From assembly GCA_016206745.1 (NCBI GenBank), contig JACQQW010000102.1, positions 1-12,696 of the forward strand: DNA of 12,696 bases, read 5' to 3'. The notes beneath the pieces are model-generated. The model made no database searches, was not told where the DNA came from, and saw only the letters and a program-made list of their open reading frames with translations. The position numbers and the translations under genes are program-made. Origin of the DNA: Candidatus Omnitrophota bacterium. GTDB taxonomy: Bacteria; Omnitrophota; Gorgyraeia; Zapsychrales; Fredricksoniimonadaceae. Shown piece after piece: positions 5,480 to 12,696 of this stretch (position 1 is its first letter; each line of letters begins with the position of its first letter).

Positions 5480-6468
5480 TCATAACCCGCGCGCCATTGA
5501 GGATCAGTTTTGCTGGCGGAGGATCGGACCTGCCGGTTTTTTATAAACGGCACGGCGGATGCGCCCTGGTGACGAGCATCAACCGTTATGTGTACATCGA
5601 AATACATCCGTTCTTTAATGAAGACCGCATCCATTTAAAGTATTCTCAGACGGAGAATGTGGGTCGTGTCCATGAGATAAAACACAAGATTTTCCGCGCG
5701 GTCTTAAAACAGTTTCATTTGACGGGCGTTGAGCTAAGCTGCACGGCGGACATACCGGCGGGAACAGGGCTTGGTTCTTCCAGCGCGTTTTCGGCGGCAT
5801 TATTGAAGGCGGTTTACGCGTATAAAAACCGATACTGTTCCCGCGCGGACATCGCGGCCGGGGCCTGCGAACTTGAAATGAAACGGTTGAAAAGCCCGAT
5901 AGGAAAACAAGACCAGTATGCCAGCGTGTTTGGCGGAATGAATTTTATACGGTTCAACCGCGACGGCACGGTCGCCGTTGAGCCCATTATCGCGGGCCGG
6001 CGGCTGAAAGACGCCCTGGGGGACCGCCTGCACCTTTATTACACGGGCAAAACGCGCGACGCCAATGCCATCCTGGCGGAACAACAGAAATCTTTAAGCG
6101 GCGATCCCCGCAAAGAACGCATGGTCATGGCAATGGCCGCGATTGCCGCAGAGATGAAAACAGCGCTGGAACAATCGGATTTGTCCGGTTTCGGGCATTT
6201 GCTGCACGAAGGATGGCTGTTAAAGAAAGGCGTTTCAAAGTCAATATCCAATGATGAGATGGACGGCATTTATCAAAAAGGGCTGTCCTCAGGCGCCGGC
6301 GGGGGCAAATTGCTGGGGGCCGGCGGCGGCGGGTTCTTTTTATTTTACGTGGACGGCGCGCGCAGGGAAAAGTTCCTGCGCGGGATGGCGCGGATAAAAA
6401 ACATTAAACGGATGGATTTCGCGCTTGAACAAAACGGTCTGCAGGTGGTCCATTGCGATCCAGGATAA
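5476..6468 (+). CDS. hddA: GHMP sugar kinase (HddA-like, D-glycero-D-manno-heptose 7-phosphate kinase type)
   Basis: This 330-aa kinase uses ATP to phosphorylate the anomeric position of a sugar. All three GHMP motifs are intact: RAPLRISFAGGGSDLP (5-20), the ATP-binding PAGTGLGSSSAF (94-105) and the glycine-rich KLLGAGGGGFFLF (278-290). The QDQYAS segment (145-150) and overall length match HddA-type heptose 7-phosphate 1-kinases; fucokinase-like relatives share much of this. Together with the nucleotidyltransferase immediately upstream (ATGA overlap, 5476-5479), this gives consecutive steps of NDP-heptose synthesis. The isomerase GmhA and phosphatase GmhB of that pathway are not in the window, so they are encoded elsewhere or the sugar differs. 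No distinct ribosome binding site is visible, fitting translation coupled to the preceding gene. Confidence 0.88.
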   Translation: MIITRAPLRISFAGGGSDLPVFYKRHGGCALVTSINRYVYIEIHPFFNEDRIHLKYSQTENVGRVHEIKHKIFRAVLKQFHLTGVELSCTADIPAGTGLGSSSAFSAALLKAVYAYKNRYCSRADIAAGACELEMKRLKSPIGKQDQYASVFGGMNFIRFNRDGTVAVEPIIAGRRLKDALGDRLHLYYTGKTRDANAILAEQQKSLSGDPRKERMVMAMAAIAAEMKTALEQSDLSGFGHLLHEGWLLKKGVSKSISNDEMDGIYQKGLSSGAGGGKLLGAGGGGFFLFYVDGARREKFLRGMARIKNIKRMDFALEQNGLQVVHCDPG

Positions 6469-9059
6469 TTGATTTTCTTTTCACCAGACCCGCCCTTTGG
6501 CTTTGCCTGACGGCAATGCTGCTCGCTGTTTTCATCTTTCCGGAAGTGTTCCTTAATCCCAGCACCAGTTTTATCTGGTGGCATGATTACCTTGTCGCGT
6601 ACCACACCACATTTGTCTTGACCGGGTTTTTATACCAGGGGGGGATACAGCTTTGGGACTTTTTTGGCCAGATGCCCCACATGTATTTATGGATCACCCA
6701 TGGCATGTTCCATTTGCCCGGCATGTTGACGGCCCTGGTTTATTGGCTGCTCTCGCCTTTTACCCAAAACTCCGCCGAATTCTTCCACAATGTTTTTTCA
6801 TTCGTTTATCCGATGACGCTGCTCGCCATCCGTTCCATCGGGATGTTTTTATTATTAAGAAGGATGCTGAATGACCGGTGGATTTTAATCGGAGGCAGTG
6901 TCATTGGGAGCGCATTGTTTTGCCCGCCGGCTTTCATGTTCGGATTATTCTACCAGAGCTTTTATCCGCTGCTGATGTATTTTATTCTAAGCTTTTTTAT
7001 GACGTACCGTTCAAGGTATTTTGTAATGGCCGCGGGTTTGCTGGTGTTTTGTTTCAGCCAAACACCCATTCACGCCTGTTACATGTATTTAGGCCTGCAA
7101 TTCTTTATTTTTTCCTGTTTGGCGTGGAGTTTGCTGGCCCGCCCGGGCAAGGCCCGGCAATGGCTTGGGGGTTTGTGGAAATCGCCCCGCCAAACCATGC
7201 TTGCCTGCGCGCTTGCCGGTCTTATTTTCACCATCATTCTTTTTCCCTATCTTTATATGCAAGCCGTTTCTTTGAACGATTATGAATTTGGCTTCACCCA
7301 AAGCCGTTTATCCAATATGTGGGATTTGGATTATTATTTCCACAAGCTGCCGCTGGACTTGGCCAATTATCAGGACATGTTTAGACGGATGCTGGACTTT
7401 ACTTTTGAGCCGGGGAATTCGTTTTTCTGGGGGTATATGATATTCTTCTTGGGGTTGGTTGGCTTGGTGATGTCCAATGACAGCCGCAAATGGATTTTCC
7501 TGTCGACCCTGCTGATGGTTTGGTTTATCAATTTCCCCCGGGAACAATTTGGCATTGGTTTGCTGGGGCATTGGGTCAATGCCCTGGCCAATCCCTTCAA
7601 GACCATCGTGCGCTCTTATCACATGGCCAGTTATTCCATGATGCCTTATGTGCTGGTTCCGCTGGCGTGTTTGGGGCTGGAGAGTTTAATTCAATTGGCC
7701 AGGGCCAACAGGCGGCCTTGCATTGTTCGCGGCTGGGCATTGGTTGCCTTTCTCGCGGCCGCTCACGTGATGACGAGCCTTCGCTTTGAGCCGGGGGCCG
7801 TTAGGGGGTATTTGGTTTTTTCTCTGTTTTTGTCCATGTGCGCCTGGACGCTTTTTGTGTGGGGCAAGGCCCGCGCCTTGCAGAGGATCGCGTGGGGGCT
7901 GATTGCCGCGTTGATTGCTCTGGACGCGGGTTTGGCGGTGTGGCAGGCCAAGAGCTATTTAAGGTTGTGCGAGGTCCGCCCGCGCGTGTTTCAGGTCCGC
8001 CCTGAAATTGGCGCCGTGGGGATCGATTATCAGAACCCTAAAATATTGCCTTTTGTTGAACGATTTGATTTGTATGATGTCATGGCTGACCCGGTGCTTT
8101 GGTCATTGAGCACCATCTCTCCGTCCTATTCGAGGGTCATGAACGCGCAGTTGATGTTTTTGCCCCCGGAGGGGCATAGCCCGAGGCATTTGTCTTTTGG
8201 AAATTGGCACCGGCAGCCCTGGATGCGGGAATACATCAATAATAACAAAGATTTATTTTCTTTCGCTTCTTATGCCGTTGAGTCCCGGCCGGGAACGCTG
8301 GAGACGGTCATTGAAAAACACTTGACCGGTGATCTTGTTGTGGTCGAGGGAAAAGCGCCGGCGCTGTTGCCCGGGGTCCCGGCGCGTATGGACCCCAAAA
8401 AACAAGCCAAAGAACGATGGTTGAGGTTTTCCCATGGCATCAACGATGAAGGCCAGAAAATGGGCCTTCAAAGAGAGATGCTCATCTGGGATTTCCCGCT
8501 GCCCGGGCTTTTGCCGTCTCATTTGGCATCGACCATTTTTACTCAGGACCACAATGTCCGGTTCTTTATTCAATGGGCCGGTCAAAAGGCGGTGGAGCTG
8601 GAACCGGCCCAGGGGTGGTTGCTGAGGCCATACACGTTCGACGCGCAGAATATTAAAGAAGGAAAGGTTTATGCCGCCCTGCCTTTGGATTTAAGGCCTT
8701 TGACCGATGCCCAGGGGGTTTTGTTCATTAGGGGCCAAAGCGCCTCGGGCGTGTCCATGATATGGCGGCATCAATCCGATCAATTGGGCCTTGATTATGA
8801 CGCGCCCGGTCAGGGATGGTTAAGGGTCCGGTTTCCCTATGACCCTAAGTGGCGTGTGACGGTGGATGGCCAGCCCAGCCGTTTTTATAAGGTGGATGGA
8901 AGTTTTATCGGCGTGCCCCTGGCCCAGGGTCGGCATAAAATTCTCATTCAGTATTGGCCGTATTCCTGGTTGAGGTGGTCGTTATTCTTTTCAGCGTTGA
9001 CCGCCATGGCCATTTTTTTCATTGTGATGGGCAAGGCCCTGCGGGAACGAATTGAATAA
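6453..9059 (+). CDS. Large polytopic membrane protein, YfhO/GT-C glycosyltransferase-like
   Basis: This 868-aa protein is mostly hydrophobic from residue 12 to about 500, with roughly 13-15 membrane helices by eye, then a long soluble part (about 505-835) and a final membrane helix (about 837-858). The end is the best family marker: YDPKWRVTVDGQP (796-808), then F-KVDGSFIGVPL and G-HKILIQYWP, matches the C-terminal beta domain of YfhO-type membrane proteins, which are linked to sugar transfer onto cell-envelope polymers. The first extracytoplasmic loop carries D45 and W68-D69, acidic residues at the place where GT-C enzymes keep theirs. It likely uses a lipid-linked sugar such as the upstream GT2 would make. 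The start is TTG 6453, overlapping the kinase by 16 bases, with AGGTGG at 6443-6448; the next ATG (6513) lies inside the first membrane helix. Acceptor and sugar are unknown. Confidence 0.78.
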   Translation: MRSRIIDFLFTRPALWLCLTAMLLAVFIFPEVFLNPSTSFIWWHDYLVAYHTTFVLTGFLYQGGIQLWDFFGQMPHMYLWITHGMFHLPGMLTALVYWLLSPFTQNSAEFFHNVFSFVYPMTLLAIRSIGMFLLLRRMLNDRWILIGGSVIGSALFCPPAFMFGLFYQSFYPLLMYFILSFFMTYRSRYFVMAAGLLVFCFSQTPIHACYMYLGLQFFIFSCLAWSLLARPGKARQWLGGLWKSPRQTMLACALAGLIFTIILFPYLYMQAVSLNDYEFGFTQSRLSNMWDLDYYFHKLPLDLANYQDMFRRMLDFTFEPGNSFFWGYMIFFLGLVGLVMSNDSRKWIFLSTLLMVWFINFPREQFGIGLLGHWVNALANPFKTIVRSYHMASYSMMPYVLVPLACLGLESLIQLARANRRPCIVRGWALVAFLAAAHVMTSLRFEPGAVRGYLVFSLFLSMCAWTLFVWGKARALQRIAWGLIAALIALDAGLAVWQAKSYLRLCEVRPRVFQVRPEIGAVGIDYQNPKILPFVERFDLYDVMADPVLWSLSTISPSYSRVMNAQLMFLPPEGHSPRHLSFGNWHRQPWMREYINNNKDLFSFASYAVESRPGTLETVIEKHLTGDLVVVEGKAPALLPGVPARMDPKKQAKERWLRFSHGINDEGQKMGLQREMLIWDFPLPGLLPSHLASTIFTQDHNVRFFIQWAGQKAVELEPAQGWLLRPYTFDAQNIKEGKVYAALPLDLRPLTDAQGVLFIRGQSASGVSMIWRHQSDQLGLDYDAPGQGWLRVRFPYDPKWRVTVDGQPSRFYKVDGSFIGVPLAQGRHKILIQYWPYSWLRWSLFFSALTAMAIFFIVMGKALRERIE

Positions 9060-9078
9060 GACAAAATGAAGAGGGTCA

Positions 9079-11883
9079 ATGAACAGAGAGCAAATTAATA
9101 TTTGGCTTCTAAGCGCCGCAATCCTGGCGGTCGGCCTTCACGCCTTGGTGTGGATGACGCTCTTGGCCTCGTGGATGCCGGCGGCGTACATCACGCAGGC
9201 CGCGGATTTTTATTTGCGCGGCCGCGTCAATTTCCCCAAAGAATACGATTTGCCGATCTTTCGCGCTTTGGCGGCCGTGGTCCTGGCGCTGACATTCGCG
9301 GCGTATTTTATGTTTAAGGACCGCCTTGGCGATCAAAAATTGACGGTAGGCCTGACACTGTTTTTGTCCGTCGCCATGGTGTGCGCGGTTCCCGGGTATT
9401 TCGCCGTTTTTGGAATGGCATTTCATGGTCATCCGCAGTGGGCCCACGATCCACGGGAGGGGTTGGCATCTTTGCCGTATTTCTGGCCTTTGCGTTACCG
9501 GGCGTTCGGCACGTTTATGTTTAGTTTCGCGCTGCCGCTTATGTATATGTTTGTTTTACTGCAAGCCCTGGCACAGGTCATGCGCCGTCCTGTTTGTGTT
9601 CGCGCCACGGCACGGCTGGTTTTAAGCGCGGCCGGCCTGGCATGGTTTATCGTCTATGTGCGCCATCCGCTGGTCAATGGATGTTGGGCGCCCGGCCTGC
9701 CGCTTTTGATTATTTTGGCATTGTGGCGCCGGGAGAAAATTACAAATACCGTTTGGGCCGGACTTTTGTCCGGCGCGCAGGCCGCGCTTTTATGCGCCTG
9801 GGTACAGGAACAAGTTAAAGCGCCCATTGCCCCGGCGGATTTTTCCACCCTTGCCTACGCGGTTTTTATCGCCGTTTCGCTCATTGTTTTTATGGGGATT
9901 GTTGCTTTTCGCACGCAGCCGGCCGGTCCTTTCATGGCATTGCAGGCAGTGCTGTCGATTTTAGCCGCCATGGCCTTGTTTAAATTGATTGTCTACGATT
10001 ACCGTGCTGATTTAGCGCGGTGGTGGTTTAAAATTTTGGGATGGATGGTCATTGCCCAGCCTTTGCTTTGGATTTTAGGCAGGCAGCTTCTGTCCGGATT
10101 AAGGAACATATGCGGCCGTTTGGATTCACGTTTAGGGCATTGGTGGCCGGATGTGTTGATCGCCGGTGTGATCGCGGCCTGCGTGTATGTGCCGGACACC
10201 GAAGCATTGCTGGCGCATATGTTTTGCGGCGAGCATTTGCACCATTTCGACCATTTTGTCATGGCCCCGGCCTGGGTAATGGCGCAGGGCGGTGTGCTGG
10301 ACGTGGACGCGCGCTCCCAATACGGCATTGGCTCCATTGCCGTATTCAATGGATTAATGGCGTTGATGGGCGGGATTTCATACGCGCATGGGCTGGCCGC
10401 GGTGATTTTGTTATGCACAGTGTATTTTGTCTTAGTGTATGTGTTTCTGCGCCGGTGGCTGCCGGGGCGTTGGCTTGCCATTGCCTGCTGGGCCATGATT
10501 TTCAAGGCCCAAATTGCCTTTGAGCTGGCCTTTCCGGTGGTGTACACATACCCCCAGGCCACGGTGGCCAGGCAATGGTGGGACATCCTTTGGTTGATTC
10601 AAATGCTGTATTTCCTGGACAAACGGGACGCGCGGTGGTTGATCGGCGCCAGCCTTACGGCCGGGGCCGCGTTGTGGCATGTGCCGTCGACGGGGTTTTA
10701 TTTGGCCATTACCCATTGCGTGATGGCGGTGATGGCGGGTTTGCGGCGGGGAACATGGCAAAGTCGTCTGGCCGCCTGCGTTTGGCCGGTGGGGCTGATG
10801 ATGGCCTGCGCGGTGATATTGTACGCGTCGACCTGCGGCATATGGTTTTTCCGTCCGGTGTTCTGGCGCAATTTAATAGATTTTTTCCACATCGTCATGC
10901 TGGTGAGCGCTTCTTTCATGACGCAAACAATGGCCAACCAGACCTGGGACGTGTTTATTTTTGGCGTGATCGCCTTGGTTTACTTGGGCACGGCCGTTAA
11001 AGCGGGGCTGGATTATTTAAGGGGCCGTGATGACCGCCGGGAATGGCTGTTGTTGGGTCTGGCCATCTACGGGTTGGGCAGTCTGGAGCATTATGTGACC
11101 CTTAGCGCGGGCAATAATTATTATACCAAAGCCCTGCCGTTTTTTGTCCTTGTGTTTTACTGGCTGGCCAAGGCCTTGCCGCGCATGGCGCCGCGATGGC
11201 GTCGTGGTTTAAGCATGGCCATTGCCGGGGCGGCGGTCGTTGCATTGGCGACCAACCATAGTTTTATCGCCTATCCCGGGGCATTGAATATTTCCCGCAA
11301 CCCTTTATTGGACCCGCGTGTGGCCCGGCCATTGCCCAATGGCGGGCCGTATTTTTTCCATAAGCACAGGTATTTGCCGCCGGAAAGCCATTTTCCCATC
11401 AATTCCCTGGGAGAAAGAGATGATGGCTGGAGGGTGGAGGGCGATTTTAAAGACCATCAGGCATTGATCACCTATTTCCGCCGTCAGACGGACTTCACCA
11501 TGGACGCCGTCCTGATCGACGAGCTGACCTCTCCCGATGACCATGTGCCGTTGATCAGCAGTTATGAAGTCATGATTTTGATGCAGGCCAAACGCCGGCC
11601 GTTCTTTTATATTTTCCCATTTTTAGACAATCGTCCCATGCATATCCGTTCTTTTGGGGTAGACTTATTGCATACCCGCGGGCAAATGCGGGACATTATC
11701 GCGGGCTTTGAAGAGCGCAAGCCGCCATTTGTGTTTATGGAGAAAATCATGCTGCTGGAGCCGTCAAGCAACTGGTATGAAGAGACCGCGCCCGGCCTGA
11801 TGGATCTCTTGCGCTATGTGAAGGCGCATTATCAACCGTATCAGGCGGGCCAGTATCTGGTCGCCATGAAGCGAAAGGAATGA
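9079..11883 (+). CDS. Very large GT-C-like polytopic membrane protein of unknown specificity
   Basis: I cannot assign this 934-aa protein to a named family. By eye it has three parts: an N-terminal membrane region (about 9-350), a second membrane region (about 358-720) resembling a GT-C glycosyltransferase core, and a soluble C-terminal region (about 730-934). A polar loop right after the helix near 360-376 reads EHLHHFDHFVMAPAW (385-399) and QGGVLDVDARSQYGIG (403-418); loops of this kind, with His, Asp and a YG, follow the first helix in GT-C enzymes such as ArnT-like transferases. The C-terminal region contains FYIFPF and ends Y-QYLVAMKRKE, a typical transferase tail. GAAGAGGG (9068-9075) precedes ATG 9079 and the gap to the previous gene is 19 bases. 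The N-terminal region is paralogous to the next gene. Transfer of a lipid-linked sugar outside the membrane is inferred. Confidence 0.72.
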   Translation: MNREQINIWLLSAAILAVGLHALVWMTLLASWMPAAYITQAADFYLRGRVNFPKEYDLPIFRALAAVVLALTFAAYFMFKDRLGDQKLTVGLTLFLSVAMVCAVPGYFAVFGMAFHGHPQWAHDPREGLASLPYFWPLRYRAFGTFMFSFALPLMYMFVLLQALAQVMRRPVCVRATARLVLSAAGLAWFIVYVRHPLVNGCWAPGLPLLIILALWRREKITNTVWAGLLSGAQAALLCAWVQEQVKAPIAPADFSTLAYAVFIAVSLIVFMGIVAFRTQPAGPFMALQAVLSILAAMALFKLIVYDYRADLARWWFKILGWMVIAQPLLWILGRQLLSGLRNICGRLDSRLGHWWPDVLIAGVIAACVYVPDTEALLAHMFCGEHLHHFDHFVMAPAWVMAQGGVLDVDARSQYGIGSIAVFNGLMALMGGISYAHGLAAVILLCTVYFVLVYVFLRRWLPGRWLAIACWAMIFKAQIAFELAFPVVYTYPQATVARQWWDILWLIQMLYFLDKRDARWLIGASLTAGAALWHVPSTGFYLAITHCVMAVMAGLRRGTWQSRLAACVWPVGLMMACAVILYASTCGIWFFRPVFWRNLIDFFHIVMLVSASFMTQTMANQTWDVFIFGVIALVYLGTAVKAGLDYLRGRDDRREWLLLGLAIYGLGSLEHYVTLSAGNNYYTKALPFFVLVFYWLAKALPRMAPRWRRGLSMAIAGAAVVALATNHSFIAYPGALNISRNPLLDPRVARPLPNGGPYFFHKHRYLPPESHFPINSLGERDDGWRVEGDFKDHQALITYFRRQTDFTMDAVLIDELTSPDDHVPLISSYEVMILMQAKRRPFFYIFPFLDNRPMHIRSFGVDLLHTRGQMRDIIAGFEERKPPFVFMEKIMLLEPSSNWYEETAPGLMDLLRYVKAHYQPYQAGQYLVAMKRKE

Positions 11884-12696
11884 TGGTAAGAATTAAATCC
11901 AACCAATGGCCGGTCTTTATTTTGGCCGCATGCGTGTTTTTGGAAAGCGCGCAGTGGCTGATCATTCTGGGTGTCATCTCCCACCATGTGCCCGTTGACA
12001 CCTCTTATTTTATGACCAGGGCTTTTGAAAAAGACATTGAAGGGTTTCCTCCATTTACCCGTCAGGTTTTATTGTACCGGGTTTTTGGGGTGCTCAATGT
12101 GTTGTTCGCCTATGGGGCGTGGCGTTTGTTCCGGGACCGTTTGGATGAGAAAGAGACGGTTGCGGCATTGAGAAGATATGCCGCCATAAATGCCGCATTG
12201 ATCGCTGTGCAGGTGACGGGCATATTTCAAGTGGTCGTCAAACAGTCGGCGCCGTGGGCCTGGGCCATTTTGTACGCGGGTATGGGAGCGGCACTGGCGG
12301 CACGGTTATTCTGGCCGGAGCTCAGGCGTTGGCGGGGAAATTGGCCGCGGTGGGGGACCAAAGCGGCGATCGCCGCAATTGCCGTTACCTGCGCGGTGAA
12401 ATGGCTTTTTATTTATGCCGGGCTTCCCCTGTCTTTAGATGCGCCGGCGGATATTATCAAAGCATGGGCCGCGGCTGTGCAGACCCAGGACAGGGTGCCT
12501 TTGTATACGCCGCTTTTGACGCGGCAATTCTTTATTTTTACCATGGGGTTGATTGCGCCTTTGCTGTACTTATTTTGCGCGCTGGCTGCCGGGTCGACCG
12601 CGTTATTAGAGAAGGCGGAGCCCCGCCATTGGCGCATAGTCCTGGCGGCTTTATGCGGATTAGCCGGGCACGCGGCGTATGTGGCTGTGTCTACCC
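11883..12696 (+). CDS. Second large membrane protein, paralogue of the preceding gene (5' part only)
   Basis: The frame stays open from ATG 11883 to the end of the window (271 codons); the 3' end is missing. It begins MVRIKSNQWPVFILAACVF and has hydrophobic helices near 9-32, 64-82, 100-118, 127-143, 160-178, 216-240 and 250-268. It aligns with the N-terminal region of the preceding protein: FRDRL (83-87) against FKDRL (79-83), and residues 205-231 against 132-158 without gaps, with shared Pro, Leu, Arg, Phe and Tyr (VPLYTPLLTRQF against LPYFWPLRYRAF). This makes a tandem duplication very likely. The start overlaps the previous stop as TGATG (11881-11885), with AAAGGA at 11874-11879. The GT-C-like core, if present, would lie beyond the window. 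Function as for the neighbour, unknown. Confidence 0.8.
   Translation, partial: MVRIKSNQWPVFILAACVFLESAQWLIILGVISHHVPVDTSYFMTRAFEKDIEGFPPFTRQVLLYRVFGVLNVLFAYGAWRLFRDRLDEKETVAALRRYAAINAALIAVQVTGIFQVVVKQSAPWAWAILYAGMGAALAARLFWPELRRWRGNWPRWGTKAAIAAIAVTCAVKWLFIYAGLPLSLDAPADIIKAWAAAVQTQDRVPLYTPLLTRQFFIFTMGLIAPLLYLFCALAAGSTALLEKAEPRHWRIVLAALCGLAGHAAYVAVST

Noticed and set aside
6300..6340. Glycine-codon-rich GGC tract as a repeat
   Set aside because: It encodes the third GHMP kinase motif (KLLGAGGGGFF) and is explained by conserved protein sequence.
10041..10523. 160-aa plus-strand open frame in another phase
   Set aside because: It is inside the 934-aa gene in a different frame, Arg/Gly/Cys-rich like a shadow, with no supporting signal.
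9999..10586. 195-aa open frame on the minus strand
   Set aside because: It lies wholly opposite the 934-aa membrane protein gene, has no ribosome binding site or recognisable motif, and its composition is what an antisense reading of hydrophobic GC-rich codons gives.

Overview
The window looks like a bacterial chromosome segment with two very different halves. The first 1.96 kb is visibly more AT-rich and is a patch of defence- and toxin-type gene remnants. The remaining 10.7 kb is a tightly packed, GC-richer, same-strand operon for surface-glycan assembly. The lineage cannot be fixed from the sequence. The sugar-activation gene set, the large polytopic membrane proteins and the moderate GC would suit a Gram-negative, PVC-like candidate lineage such as Omnitrophota, but that is a guess from gene content. 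TGA, TAA and TAG are all used as ordinary stops, so the standard bacterial code applies.

Region 1 (1-1964). The 3' end of a Pif1-like helicase carries a frameshift near position 110. Its stop overlaps the start of a Fic-domain gene whose N-terminus looks like a piece of a HipA-like kinase rather than the usual Fic N-terminal half. A 63-residue ORF on the minus strand meets the Fic gene tail to tail, overlapping it by 35 bases, and has a possible leaderless extended -10 promoter. Next come out-of-frame fragments of a helical protein (1151-1460), a candidate promoter, a terminator-like hairpin, and the first 83 codons of an Abi_2-family gene. That gene is cut off by a 53-bp palindromic element that supplies its stop codon.

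Region 2 (1965-12696). Eight plus-strand genes follow with overlaps or gaps of at most 19 bases: a polyprenyl-phosphate-type GT2 glycosyltransferase, a SAM methyltransferase, an NAD-dependent sugar epimerase, an HddC-like nucleotidyltransferase, an HddA-like GHMP sugar kinase, an 868-aa YfhO/GT-C-like membrane protein, a 934-aa GT-C-like membrane protein, and the first 271 codons of a second protein that is clearly its paralogue and runs off the window.

Inferred working model: the kinase and nucleotidyltransferase make an activated sugar, of the NDP-heptose type if the family assignment holds. The epimerase and methyltransferase modify a sugar or the glycan. The GT2 enzyme loads a sugar onto a polyprenyl-phosphate carrier, and the large membrane proteins transfer or export lipid-linked sugars outside the cytoplasmic membrane. 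The isomerase (GmhA) and phosphatase (GmhB) expected in a complete heptose pathway are not in this window. The least familiar parts are the tandem giant membrane proteins and the Fic chimera with its convergent small partner.
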